Source: Eubacterium sp.
Lineage (GTDB): Bacteria; Bacillota; Clostridia; Oscillospirales; Acutalibacteraceae
DNA length: 64,000 nt
Reading direction: 5' to 3'
Assembly: GCA_017446095.1 (NCBI GenBank)
Contig: JAFSRN010000002.1
Location: forward strand, 47,674 to 111,673
The position numbers were made by a program, and so were the translations under genes. Positions 52,698 through 61,860 of the stretch are shown here, in pieces. Within the stretch, counting starts at the first letter, position 1; each line of letters opens with the position of its first letter. The notes below the pieces were generated by a model, which was not told the DNA's origin, searched no databases, and saw only the letters and a list, made by a program, of their open reading frames with translations.

Positions 52698-53828
52698 TTA
52701 TTGTTTGTAATCTTCCACTGTTTCCTTTATTGCCGTAACGAGCGCGTCCACGTCGTCCTTCGTCGTATTGCGTGAAAATGACACACGCACCGAGCGTTCA
52801 ATCGTATTGTCCGGCAACTTCATTGCCGTGAGGACATGGCTCTTTTTGCCCTTGGCGCACGCCGAGCCGTTACTGATGCAGATGCCGTACTTTGACGACA
52901 GATGCTGCACAACCGTCTGGCTTGTCATAAACACAGGCACATAAAAGTTGATTATATAGTCGCTCGCATTATCGGGCGAATTGATTGCAACGCCGTCAAT
53001 CGCAAGCAGATTTTCCCTTGCATATGCGTTAATTTGCGCCATATTCGCGGCAGTTTTGTCAAGGTCAGATGCAAGTTCGCACGCCTTGCCGAAGCCTGCG
53101 ATAAGCGGAATCGCTTCCGTGCCGGGGCGCAGCTTTTTTTCCTGCTCGCCACCGAACTGCTGCGGCAGAATACGCACGCCTTTTTTAACATATAGCGCGC
53201 CGACGCCCTTTGCGCCGTGGATTTTATGCGCCGTTACGCTGACTAAATCCGCGCCGAGTTTTGACGGGCGCACGGGAATTTTGCCAAACGCCTGCACGCA
53301 GTCTATATGCACAAGCGCGTTTGCGCCTGCGCGCTGCACCGCCTTGCGGATAAACTCAACAGGCAGCACAGATCCGACTTCGTTATTAACGTACATCATC
53401 GACACAAGGATTGTGTCCGCCGTCACCGCTTCCGCAATCTGCGCCTTGGTGATGTTGCCCTCTCTGTCAGGCATAAGGCGGACAACCTCAAAGCCCTGCT
53501 TTTCAAGTTCGTCAACTGTCTGCAGCACGCTTTCGTGCTCGATTGCGGTGGTGACAATCCGCTTGCCGCGGCGCTTTAACGCCTGCGCAGCGCCCATAAT
53601 TGCAAGGTTGTTCGCTTCCGTACCGCCCGAGGTGAAATACACTTCCTCACTCTCGCAGCCAAGCAGCTTTGCCACGCTCGCGCGAGCCTCGCGCAGCTTT
53701 GCGTTGGCGTCAAGCCCTGCCTTATGAAAGCTCGACGGATTGCCGAAGTTCACCGTGAGCATATTGTAAATTTCATCTGCAACCGCCCTGTCGGGTATCG
53801 TGGTTGCGCTGTTGTCAAGATATATCAT
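52698..53828 (-). CDS. Cysteine desulfurase (NifS/NifZ-like), partner of ThiI
   Basis: A 376-residue class V PLP enzyme taking sulfur from cysteine as a persulfide. The PLP Lys202 is in VTAHKIHGAKG and the persulfide Cys324 in ISNGSACAKG. The short GSAC loop without long insertion resembles the NifS/NifZ group. Its position just upstream of thiI matches the NifZ-ThiI pair known in Bacillus for 4-thiouridine synthesis. The start ATG at 53828 lacks a strong ribosome site; the bases ahead of it are a GTTTGAGCGAAGCGAGTAAC repeat module. Confidence 0.93.
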   Translation of the reverse strand: MIYLDNSATTIPDRAVADEIYNMLTVNFGNPSSFHKAGLDANAKLREARASVAKLLGCESEEVYFTSGGTEANNLAIMGAAQALKRRGKRIVTTAIEHESVLQTVDELEKQGFEVVRLMPDREGNITKAQIAEAVTADTILVSMMYVNNEVGSVLPVEFIRKAVQRAGANALVHIDCVQAFGKIPVRPSKLGADLVSVTAHKIHGAKGVGALYVKKGVRILPQQFGGEQEKKLRPGTEAIPLIAGFGKACELASDLDKTAANMAQINAYARENLLAIDGVAINSPDNASDYIINFYVPVFMTSQTVVQHLSSKYGICISNGSACAKGKKSHVLTAMKLPDNTIERSVRVSFSRNTTKDDVDALVTAIKETVEDYKQ

Positions 53829-53831
53829 ATT

Positions 53832-53943
53832 AGTTACTCGCTTCGCTCAAACAAAACGGTGTTCTGTTTTCGGTGTTCGGTATTCGGTATAATGGGTGTG
53901 GGCGAAGCCCGCCAAATAACTGAAAACCGGAAACTGAAAACTG
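53832..53943. repeat. Inverted heptamer element, GTTTTCG/CGAAAAC arms
   Basis: A GAGCGAAGCGAGTAAC module (minus strand) next to the desulfurase start, GTTCTGT-TTTCGGT-GTTCGGT-ATTCGGT units, core GGGTGTGGGC-GAA-GCCCGCC, then CTGAAAA-CCGGAAA-CTGAAAA-CTG ending 2 nt from the next stop. Confidence 0.85.
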
Positions 53944-53944
53944 C

Positions 53945-55114
53945 TTACTGCATTAAAACCTTGAGTTTTAATGCTGCCGCAACGGTTTTTGCGTCCTTGA
54001 TTTCGCCGGACATTACGCGCGATATCAGTTCGTCAAACGGCATTTTTACTATTTGCAAAAATTCGTCGTCGTCAAGGTTCTGCTCTTCAAAATGCAGTCC
54101 TGTTGCACCGTAAAGGCGTATAATTTCGTTTGTATAACCCGGCGTCGGGTACAGTTCGCCGAGGGAAAAATAGTTGTCCGCAACCGCGCCGCATTCCTCT
54201 TTGAATTCGCGCACGCCTGCCTCAAACGGATCCTCGCCCTTTTCAAGCTTGCCTGCAGGGATTTCAAAAATAATTTCCTTATACGGATAGCGGAACTGGC
54301 GCACGAGTAAAACCTCGTTGTCGTCGGTAAGACCGATAACCGCCACGCCGCCCGGGTGGTCCACACATTCGCGCAACGCCTGTGAGCCGTTGCACAAAGT
54401 GACCTCGTCGTGATGCACAATCAATATTTTGCCGTTGAAAATTCCGTTAACGCGGTCGGTCTGCTCGTATAAATCAAGCGCAACAGCCTCAACGTCCTGC
54501 GGATTTTCCAGAATGAAATCCGCGCCGCTTTCTATAAGTTCAAACTTCGTGCCGTAGCCCCACAACACGCCGATTGAGCGCAGTCCGTTTTCCTTTGCGC
54601 CGTCGATGTCGTACCTTGTGTCGCCCACCATAAAGGTGTTCTGCACGCTTGCGCCAAGTTCCTCAACGCAGCGCGCGATGATGCTCGGCTTCGGCTCGCA
54701 GTCAGCCTGGAAGGAAACGCCGCAAATACTGTCAAACAAATCAATAATGCCAAAGTGGTTAAGCAATTTTTCTATAAAAGTCTGCGGCTTTGACGACGCA
54801 ATACCGAGCTTGAAGCCGTCGCTTTTAAGCGACTTAAGCAGGTTGTAAACACCGTCGTAGAGGTTGCTTTCAAACAGCCCTGTTGTGCTGTAGCGCTCGC
54901 GGAATTTTTTTACAAGCTCATCCGCTTCCTGCGGTGATTTGCCGAATTTTTCCTGAAACGTAACAAGCAGCGGCGGACCGATAAAATAGTCAAGTTCATC
55001 CCATTCGGGCGCATCAATTCCAAAGGATTCAAGCGCAAAATGGGCGCATTTTTTTATGCCTTCTCCTGTGTCACAGATAGTGCCGTCAAAGTCAAAAATC
55101 AGAGCGTTTGTCAT
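53945..55114 (-). CDS. Fusion of HAD phosphatase and Nudix ADP-ribose pyrophosphatase
   Basis: A 389-residue two-domain cytoplasmic protein. Residues 1-215 are a PGP-type HAD hydrolase: nucleophile Asp8 and acid Asp10 in IFDFDGT, Ser/Thr motif in GIASSKP, Lys in CEPKPSI and the acidic pair in VGDTRYDIDGA. Residues about 228-389 are a Nudix domain of the ADP-ribose pyrophosphatase type, with a full Nudix box at 288-310 (GKLEKGEDPFEAGVREFKEE, then CGA) and the GYTNEIIRLY segment after it. The two activities are normally separate proteins. One reading frame with no internal ribosome site argues for a true fusion. Nudix cleavage of ADP-ribose gives ribose 5-phosphate and AMP; whether the HAD part acts on a product is unknown. 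Confidence 0.9.
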   Translation of the reverse strand: MTNALIFDFDGTICDTGEGIKKCAHFALESFGIDAPEWDELDYFIGPPLLVTFQEKFGKSPQEADELVKKFRERYSTTGLFESNLYDGVYNLLKSLKSDGFKLGIASSKPQTFIEKLLNHFGIIDLFDSICGVSFQADCEPKPSIIARCVEELGASVQNTFMVGDTRYDIDGAKENGLRSIGVLWGYGTKFELIESGADFILENPQDVEAVALDLYEQTDRVNGIFNGKILIVHHDEVTLCNGSQALRECVDHPGGVAVIGLTDDNEVLLVRQFRYPYKEIIFEIPAGKLEKGEDPFEAGVREFKEECGAVADNYFSLGELYPTPGYTNEIIRLYGATGLHFEEQNLDDDEFLQIVKMPFDELISRVMSGEIKDAKTVAAALKLKVLMQ

Positions 55115-55186
55115 TTTTCAGCCACCTTTTGAAAATCATTGGCAAATATTATACCATAAAATTATATGTTTTTCAAGTTCTGCATT

Positions 55187-55208
55187 GCTACTGTCCACTG
55201 TCCACTAA
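55187..55208. repeat. Short heptamer array, CTGTCCA type
   Basis: CTACTGTCCACTGTCCACTA: two to three 7-bp units. Confidence 0.6.
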
Positions 55209-55287
55209 TATTATAAATTGTTCTTGCTACTAAAACTAATTTATGATATTATATAAGTTAGGATATTATCGTCACAGAGGTGATTAT

Positions 55288-56049
55288 ATGCTTTTGGCAA
55301 TTGATGTGGGCAACTCAAACATCGTTATCGGCGTAATTGACGGCGACACGATTATACACAAAGGCAGGATGCACACTAATATTCAGGAAACCACCGACGA
55401 ATACGCAATCAAGCTGCACTCGTTTTTGCAGCTGCGCGGCGTTGTTGACAAAATCGACGGCGCGATTATCGCAAGCGTTGTACCGCCGCTCATCCGTTCG
55501 CTCAAAAAAGCGGTTAAACTTGTAACGGGGCAAAACGCGCTTGTGGTAGGTCCGGGGATTAAAACAGGGCTGTCGATTATGATTGACGACCCGTCCGAGC
55601 TTGGCGCGGATATGGTTGTGGGCGCAGTTGCGGCAAAGGAAAAGTACCCCTGCCCGCTGATTATATTCGACCTCGGCACGGCTACAACAGGTTCGGTTAT
55701 TGACAAAAACGGCAACTTCATAGGCGCGGTAATCACCGCAGGCGTAAAGACTTCGCTTAACGCACTTGCAAGCGGAACTGCGCTGCTGCCGCTGATTGAT
55801 ATTTCCGCACCTAAAAAGGTTATCGGCACAAATTCAATCGACAGTATGCGCTCGGGCGCGGTAATCGGCACAGCCGCTATGATTGACGGCTTGATTGATA
55901 AGTTTGAAGCCGAACTTGGCGAAAAGGCAACGGTAATTATCACAGGCGGACTCGGCACGGAGGTCAGCAAAAACTGCGTGCATGAGGTTGTGCTGCTGCA
56001 GAACCTGCTGCTTGACGGACTTAAGATTATTTACGATAAGAATAAGTAG
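55288..56049 (+). CDS. coaX: Type III pantothenate kinase CoaX
   Basis: A 253-residue ASKHA-fold kinase making 4'-phosphopantothenate for coenzyme A. Motifs: MLLAIDVGNSNIVIG (phosphate loop), GIKTGLSIMIDDPSELGADMV with the catalytic Asp, and IIFDLGTATTGSVID. I start at the ATG at 55288 with GAGGTGA; the frame to 55243 lacks a ribosome site. A type III kinase does not need K+-independent feedback control by CoA. Monocistronic; a heptamer array begins at its stop. Confidence 0.95.
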   Translation: MLLAIDVGNSNIVIGVIDGDTIIHKGRMHTNIQETTDEYAIKLHSFLQLRGVVDKIDGAIIASVVPPLIRSLKKAVKLVTGQNALVVGPGIKTGLSIMIDDPSELGADMVVGAVAAKEKYPCPLIIFDLGTATTGSVIDKNGNFIGAVITAGVKTSLNALASGTALLPLIDISAPKKVIGTNSIDSMRSGAVIGTAAMIDGLIDKFEAELGEKATVIITGGLGTEVSKNCVHEVVLLQNLLLDGLKIIYDKNK

Positions 56050-56175
56050 TTTTAAGTGTTATGTGTTATGTGTTAAGAGTTAAGCTTATTGGAGGGCTCT
56101 GCCCTCACCCGAATTAATTGTTTGAGCGCAGCGAGTAACCAATAGCTTAAAACTCAAAACTTAAAACTTAAAACT
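56050..56175. repeat. Inverted heptamer element, TTTTAAG/CTTAAAA arms
   Basis: Left TTTTAAG-TGTTATG-TGTTATG-TGTTAAG-AGTTAAG from the coaX stop, GGAGGGC-TCT-GCCCTC core and GTTTGAGCGCAGCGAGTAAC module, right CTTAAAA-CTCAAAA-CTTAAAA-CTTAAAA. Confidence 0.85.
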
Positions 56176-56194
56176 ATGATTTGGGAGTAAAACA

Positions 56195-59100
56195 ATGAAA
56201 AAAATCGTATCTTTATCACTTAGCGTTATACTTGCGCTGACGGCTATGTTCAGCGTAGGCTTCAGCGCGCTTGCCGACGGTTCGGGCAATTGCGGCACGA
56301 ACGGCGACAATGTCACCTGGACGCTGTCGGGCAGCACGCTGACTATTAACAAGGGCTCGTCGGGCGAAGCGCGTATGGCGGACTTTGTCAACGGCGGTGC
56401 TACGCGTCCCGGTTGGTACGACAGCCGCACGAGCATCACAAAAATTGTTATTGAGGAAGGCGTTGTAAACATCGGCGCGTACGCGTTTGACGGCTGCTCA
56501 AATCTTACAGAGATTGACTTCGGCACGATTGACACAATCGGCAACCACGCGTTTCATGACTGTACGTCGCTTAAAAGTGTTTCGCTTCCGAGTACGTTTA
56601 ACTGGATGTATTCCGCTGTGTTTGACGGCTGTACCGCGCTTGAATCCGCGTACCTCGGCGAACGCTGGTGGACAGAAGGCACCGTGCCGGATTACTTTTT
56701 TAACAACTGCACCTCGCTGCGAGTTATCAGGATGGGCAGCAAGTTCACAGGCTTTAACACAGGCGCGCTGAACAACTGCACCTCTCTTAAGGTTATCATC
56801 ACCGACAACACTGATATTTCTGTTGACGGCGTTATCAGGGCGCCCACAAGCGTGCTTGGTGGCACCTGCTCTGAAAACACATATTCAAGCACTAACCTTA
56901 CATACAGTTACGATATGTTCAACTTCGCGCTGAGCTTCACAGGCTCGGGCGATATGGTTGACAACCCGCCGTGGGGCGCTATTTCGTCAATTATCGACAC
57001 GGTTTCTTTTGCAGGAACGGACGCTAAAACCTCTGTTTCAACCACGGCTTTCAAGGCTTACGCAAATCTGAAAAGCGTTAATTTCACCAATGTTTACGCT
57101 ATCGGCTGGGGCGCGTTCAGCGATAACCCGAAGCTCGGCAGCGTTCAGTTTGACGACGAGCTTGTGGAAATCTGGGACTGGGCATTTTCCGGCTGCACGG
57201 CGATTGAAACCATTCAGTTCGGCAACGGCAGCGACGATTTGCACATCCGCAACCACGCATTTAACAACTGCACCGCCACGACCTACTGGCTTAACCTGCC
57301 TGCCAACACAAAGTACGTTGACGAATACGCATTCTGGTGCACAAACTTTAACTACATTCACATTTACAATGCAAACATTGTTTTCGGCGATGAGGCATTT
57401 GGCGACGGCAATGGCGGCTACGCGCGTTTCTTCGGTCCTGACGGCACGCACACAAGCATATACGATTACGTGCAGCAGTACAAAAAGAACAAGGCGTACA
57501 ACTGGCATTACTACTGCGACAGCACGCACTACTACGCAACCACAACCGTTGCGCCTACCTGCACGGAGCAAGGCTACGAGCGCTACGGCTGCATTTACTG
57601 CGAGGACAGCGAGTACAAGAGCGACTTTGTAGACGCGCTTGGTCATGACTACAATTATAAAGGCTGGGAAGACAATTGCTACACCTATGAATGCACACGC
57701 TGCGGCGGAAAGGATTTTCAGTTATCAGCCTTTGAGCCGATGCACTACTTCCGGAAAGCTCTGTCAACAACCGATATTGACAACGCATACAATCAGCCTA
57801 ACTACGACGGTCGCGTTGACGTGAACGCAGACGGCTTTATCAACGGTCGCGACTGGGCGATAATCACAAGCAACATCAGCAAAATTGACACAACAGGCAA
57901 AGCGACGGTTCTTGATATGAACTCCCGCTTCCAGACTATCGAAGGCTGGGGCGCATCGGGCGCATGGTGGTCACCCGAGGTCGGCACCTGGGAAAATACG
58001 GACGACATCGTCAGCCTGCTTTATTCAAAGAAAAACGGTATAGGTCTTAACATCTACCGCTACAACCTCGGCGCAGGTTCGCTTAACGACAGTTCGCTTT
58101 ACAGCGTGGGCACAAGGACAGACTGCTTCCTTAAATCCGACGGCACATATGACTGGACTGCAGACGCAGGTGCAATGAACACACTTGCAAGCGTAAATAA
58201 GTTCTGCCTGAATGTTAAGGTTGAACTTTTCTCCAACTCCGCGCCGGTATCCCTGACAAAGAACGGCAGAGCTTACGGAAGCCCTACCGCAGAGGGCGAG
58301 GACGCACAGTGCAACCTTGACAGCAGCAACTTTGCTGCATTTGCGGACTACGTTGTAAAGAGCGCAGAGCATTTCCTTGATGAGGACTACAACGTTACCG
58401 AGGTATCGCCTATCAACGAGCCCGAATGGGGCTGGACGGGTTGGTACAACGGCGACGGCAGTATCTCTGCCGGTCAGGAAGGCTGCCACTTTGAGCCGAG
58501 CGAAGCGCGCGATTTCTACAACAACGCAATGATTCCTGCGCTGCAGAACAGCGAAAAGCTTAACGGCAAAGTTGAGCTTGCAGTATGGGAATGCGCACAG
58601 CTTAACCACGGCTGGTGGTGGAGCAACGACTACAACGGCGGTTTTCTTAACACTAACTTCTCATCAAAGAGGAGCAAGGACTGGCTCGGCAGAAGTAAAG
58701 ATGATGACTGGCAGGCGTGGAACTCGAATATACGCAGTTACGTAAACACGCTCGACACTCACTCATACTGGGTAAGCGCAGCCGACAGAAACGCTGTTAT
58801 GTCGCAGATTGACAATGATTATTACAGAACTATTCAGAAAATCAAATGCTCCGAATACTGCCAGATGTACAACGACGGCAACTCCGGCGTTGTAGGTCAC
58901 ACGCAGGCGGCAGGCGGCTCAACAAACGGTATGGGCATTGACTACGGTCTTGCGATGGCTGACATCATCTACCAGGATATGACAATTCTCAACGCGGTTG
59001 AGTGGGATTGGTGGACAGCGTGCGGCAAGGGCATTTACACTGACAGCCTCGTTTACGTTGACGCAAACGACCACGATAATATTCAAACTTCAAAGAGGCT

Positions 59101-60427
59101 CTGGTGCCTTGGCAACTACTCCAGATTCATTCAGGAGGGCGCGCAGAGAATCAAGGTTACAACGGGCTCGCAGTTCGGCGCTAACCTTTACACCAAGCCG
59201 GAAAACATCTACACCTGGAAGGACGGCGACAACACCGGTACCGATAAAAACAATTACCTTGATGTTTCCGCTTACCTGAACCCGGACAATTCCATTGCAA
59301 TTGTTTACGTCAACAACTCCGACACCATTGAGTACACAAGCGTTAACACAACAGGTTACAGTAACTTCAAGACTTATGTAACAGACGAAACGAAGGACCT
59401 TGAACTGTATCAGGAAGGTGAAATCACGGACGCAGTTTGCATCCCTGCACGTTCCTGCACCACCGTTGTGCTTGACAATAACAACGCAAAATACCTGTTT
59501 GCATACTTCACTGGCAACAGCCAGAAGGAACAGCGCATCCACTTTGCAACCTCAAACGGCGGCAAGGCATTCAGAGCGCTTGCAAACGGCGGCGAGGTAA
59601 TCAAGCAGGCAAAGGGCACTCTCAACTGCCGCGACCCGTATATCTTCAAAGGTCACGACGATTACTACTACATTATCGCAACCGATATGGACGCATCGGG
59701 CAATGTTTGGTGGGGCAACAGCACATCAATGGTAATCTGGCGTTCAAAGGATTTAGTTAACTGGACGGACGAAACCATTATTGATATGGCAACGCTCACC
59801 AACACCTGGATTGGCAGATGCTGGGCGCCGCAGGTAATCTGGGACGACAACGAGCAAAAGTACCTTGTTTACCTGTCGCTTTACACCAGCGGCGACGACA
59901 ACGGCACCGTAATTTATTACAGCTACACCGACGACCTGCTTGACCAGAGCCACTACTCGCAACCGCACGTACTGTTTGACCCGAACACGGGCAAGGACGC
60001 GATTGACGGCGATATCACAGAGTTCAACGGCACGTACTATATGTTCTACAAGGACGAGGACGCTGCGACAATCTGCGTTACATCGGCAAGCAGCCTCACA
60101 GGCGAATACAGCACTACCGACATCCTTACGCTTAACACGTCGTTTAACGACGGTAAGGCAGAGGGACTTGAGGGCTGCCAGGTTTACAAAGAGGCTGACG
60201 GCAACTACATCTTTATTGCCGACCGCTACGGCGCAAACGGCGTATTTGCAGCGTTTAACCTCGGCACAGACCTTGCTGCTTCAATCAACCTGATTAAAAA
60301 CGGCAAGTCGGTTATGGACTACTATGACTCTGCACTCACCTCGCAGCTCAGCAAGCTCGGTCCGCGCCACGGCAGTATGATTTCCATTTCCGACGACGAG
60401 TACGAAACTTTGAAACTCAATTTCTAA
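56195..60427 (+). CDS. Giant secreted LRR-dockerin-GH30-GH43 polysaccharide-degrading protein
   Basis: A 1410-residue exported protein. Signal peptide to about residue 28 (SALADG). Residues about 30-430 are BspA-type leucine-rich repeats. About 440-520 is the Cys-rich spacer (CTEQGYERYGCIYCEDS, then ECTRCGGKD). About 530-572 is a dockerin-like segment with one clear Ca loop (DVNADGFINGRD). About 580-1080 is a GH30-type barrel plus beta domain, with acid/base Glu742 in INEPEWGW and nucleophile Glu887 in CSEYCQ. About 1110-1410 is a GH43-type propeller: CRDPYIF, RCWAPQVIWD, EGLEGCQVYK and GPRHGSM. Such pairs degrade xylan or galactan side chains. The start has GGGAG. The order with the dockerin in the middle is unusual. 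Confidence 0.88.
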   Translation: MKKIVSLSLSVILALTAMFSVGFSALADGSGNCGTNGDNVTWTLSGSTLTINKGSSGEARMADFVNGGATRPGWYDSRTSITKIVIEEGVVNIGAYAFDGCSNLTEIDFGTIDTIGNHAFHDCTSLKSVSLPSTFNWMYSAVFDGCTALESAYLGERWWTEGTVPDYFFNNCTSLRVIRMGSKFTGFNTGALNNCTSLKVIITDNTDISVDGVIRAPTSVLGGTCSENTYSSTNLTYSYDMFNFALSFTGSGDMVDNPPWGAISSIIDTVSFAGTDAKTSVSTTAFKAYANLKSVNFTNVYAIGWGAFSDNPKLGSVQFDDELVEIWDWAFSGCTAIETIQFGNGSDDLHIRNHAFNNCTATTYWLNLPANTKYVDEYAFWCTNFNYIHIYNANIVFGDEAFGDGNGGYARFFGPDGTHTSIYDYVQQYKKNKAYNWHYYCDSTHYYATTTVAPTCTEQGYERYGCIYCEDSEYKSDFVDALGHDYNYKGWEDNCYTYECTRCGGKDFQLSAFEPMHYFRKALSTTDIDNAYNQPNYDGRVDVNADGFINGRDWAIITSNISKIDTTGKATVLDMNSRFQTIEGWGASGAWWSPEVGTWENTDDIVSLLYSKKNGIGLNIYRYNLGAGSLNDSSLYSVGTRTDCFLKSDGTYDWTADAGAMNTLASVNKFCLNVKVELFSNSAPVSLTKNGRAYGSPTAEGEDAQCNLDSSNFAAFADYVVKSAEHFLDEDYNVTEVSPINEPEWGWTGWYNGDGSISAGQEGCHFEPSEARDFYNNAMIPALQNSEKLNGKVELAVWECAQLNHGWWWSNDYNGGFLNTNFSSKRSKDWLGRSKDDDWQAWNSNIRSYVNTLDTHSYWVSAADRNAVMSQIDNDYYRTIQKIKCSEYCQMYNDGNSGVVGHTQAAGGSTNGMGIDYGLAMADIIYQDMTILNAVEWDWWTACGKGIYTDSLVYVDANDHDNIQTSKRLWCLGNYSRFIQEGAQRIKVTTGSQFGANLYTKPENIYTWKDGDNTGTDKNNYLDVSAYLNPDNSIAIVYVNNSDTIEYTSVNTTGYSNFKTYVTDETKDLELYQEGEITDAVCIPARSCTTVVLDNNNAKYLFAYFTGNSQKEQRIHFATSNGGKAFRALANGGEVIKQAKGTLNCRDPYIFKGHDDYYYIIATDMDASGNVWWGNSTSMVIWRSKDLVNWTDETIIDMATLTNTWIGRCWAPQVIWDDNEQKYLVYLSLYTSGDDNGTVIYYSYTDDLLDQSHYSQPHVLFDPNTGKDAIDGDITEFNGTYYMFYKDEDAATICVTSASSLTGEYSTTDILTLNTSFNDGKAEGLEGCQVYKEADGNYIFIADRYGANGVFAAFNLGTDLAASINLIKNGKSVMDYYDSALTSQLSKLGPRHGSMISISDDEYETLKLNF

Positions 60428-60430
60428 GTG

Positions 60431-60554
60431 TAATTATAAATGATAAATGATGAAGGACGAATTAATGTTGGGCGTTGCCCACACCCATTGTATTATTGTT
60501 CGAGCAAAGCGAGTAACATCCATTCATAATTCATAATTCATAATTCTCAATTCC
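60431..60554. repeat. Inverted heptamer element, AAATGAT and AATTCAT arms
   Basis: Left ATAAATG-ATAAATG-ATG units a few bases after the stop, GGGCGTTGCCC core, GTTCGAGCAAAGCGAGTAAC module, right CATTCAT-AATTCAT-AATTCAT-AATTCTC-AATTCC reaching the metY ribosome site. Confidence 0.85.
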
Positions 60555-60571
60555 ACAGGAGGACTATACCA

Positions 60572-61840
60572 ATGAACATTGACACTTTATGCGTGCAAGG
60601 CGCGTACAAACCAAAAAACGGCGAACCGAGAGTAATCCCGATCGTGCAGTCTACTACCTTCAAATACGAGTCGTCAGAGGCTATGGGCGACCTGTTTGAC
60701 CTCAAGGCTGCAGGTTACTTCTACACCCGTCTGCAGAACCCGACCAACGACCACGCGGCTGCAAAAATTGCTCTGCTTGAGGGCGGCGTTGCAGGTATGC
60801 TTACCGCGTCGGGACAGGCTGCAAACTTCTACGCAATCTTCAATATCGCACAGGCAGGCGACCACATTGTTTCCTCATCTGCGATTTACGGCGGCACGTT
60901 CAACCTGTTTAACGTGACTATGCGCAAGCTCGGAATCAACTTCACCTTCGTTTCCCCGCACGCTACGGCAGAGGAAATTCAGGCGGCGATTCAGCCGAAT
61001 ACAAAGGCGATTTTCGGCGAAACCGTATCAAACCCGAGCCTCGATATTATGGATATCGAAGTGTTTGCAAAAGTCGCTCACGACAACGGCATTCCGCTTA
61101 TTATCGACAACACCTTTGCAACACCAGTTAACTGCCGCCCGTTCGATTTCGGCTGCGACATCGTAACCCACTCCACCACCAAGTATATGGAGGGTCACGC
61201 TTCAACAATCGGCGGCGCAATCGTTGACAGCGGCAAGTTCGACTGGACGCAGAACGATAAATTCCCCGGTCTTACCACGCCGGACGACAGCTACCACGGC
61301 ATCGTTTACACGGACACTTTCGGCGAAGGCGCGTACATCACAAAGGCTACGGTTCAGCTTATGCGCGACCTCGGTTCAATTCAGGCACCGCAGAATGCGT
61401 TCCTTCTCAACGTAGGTCTGGAAACTCTGCACCTGCGTATGGCTCGCCACTGCGAAAATGCAATTAAGGTTGCCGAGCATCTGCAAAAGCACCCCAAAAT
61501 CACCTGGGTTAAGTGCGCTATGCTCCCCGATGACGACCAGCATTCGCTTGCACAAAAGTATATGCCACACGGCACCTGCGGCGTAGTTTCGTTTGGTATT
61601 GAGGGCGGCAGAGCGGCTGCCACCAAGTTTATGGACAGCCTTGAGCTTGCTGCAATAGTTACCCACGTTGCGGACGCGCGCACCTGCTGCCTGCATCCTG
61701 CATCAACCACACACCGTCAGTTAACCGACGAGCAGCTTAACGAATGCGGCGTTGCGCCCGACCTTATCCGCTTCTCCTGCGGTATTGAGGCTGCGGAGGA
61801 TATTATTGCAGACATCGACCAGGCGCTTGAAAAAATCTGA
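60572..61840 (+). CDS. metY: O-acetylhomoserine sulfhydrylase / Cys-Met metabolism PLP enzyme
   Basis: A 422-residue PLP enzyme of the Cys/Met metabolism family. The PLP Lys is in HSTTKYMEGHAS, and the N-terminal PIVQSTTFKYES, GYFYTRLQNPTND and SGQAAN loop are family hallmarks. Length and the long insert before GLTTPDDSYHG fit O-acetylhomoserine (thiol)-lyase rather than cystathionine synthase or lyase. It would make homocysteine or methionine directly from sulfide or methanethiol. AGGAGG start. The next gene (lipoprotein) begins 20 nt after the stop. Confidence 0.92.
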   Translation: MNIDTLCVQGAYKPKNGEPRVIPIVQSTTFKYESSEAMGDLFDLKAAGYFYTRLQNPTNDHAAAKIALLEGGVAGMLTASGQAANFYAIFNIAQAGDHIVSSSAIYGGTFNLFNVTMRKLGINFTFVSPHATAEEIQAAIQPNTKAIFGETVSNPSLDIMDIEVFAKVAHDNGIPLIIDNTFATPVNCRPFDFGCDIVTHSTTKYMEGHASTIGGAIVDSGKFDWTQNDKFPGLTTPDDSYHGIVYTDTFGEGAYITKATVQLMRDLGSIQAPQNAFLLNVGLETLHLRMARHCENAIKVAEHLQKHPKITWVKCAMLPDDDQHSLAQKYMPHGTCGVVSFGIEGGRAAATKFMDSLELAAIVTHVADARTCCLHPASTTHRQLTDEQLNECGVAPDLIRFSCGIEAAEDIIADIDQALEKI

Positions 61841-61860
61841 CATCTGCCAGAGGTAAAAAT

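Noticed and set aside
17988-60554. CRISPR arrays
   Set aside because: Repeat units are 7 bp in direct tandem without spacers, and no cas genes are present.
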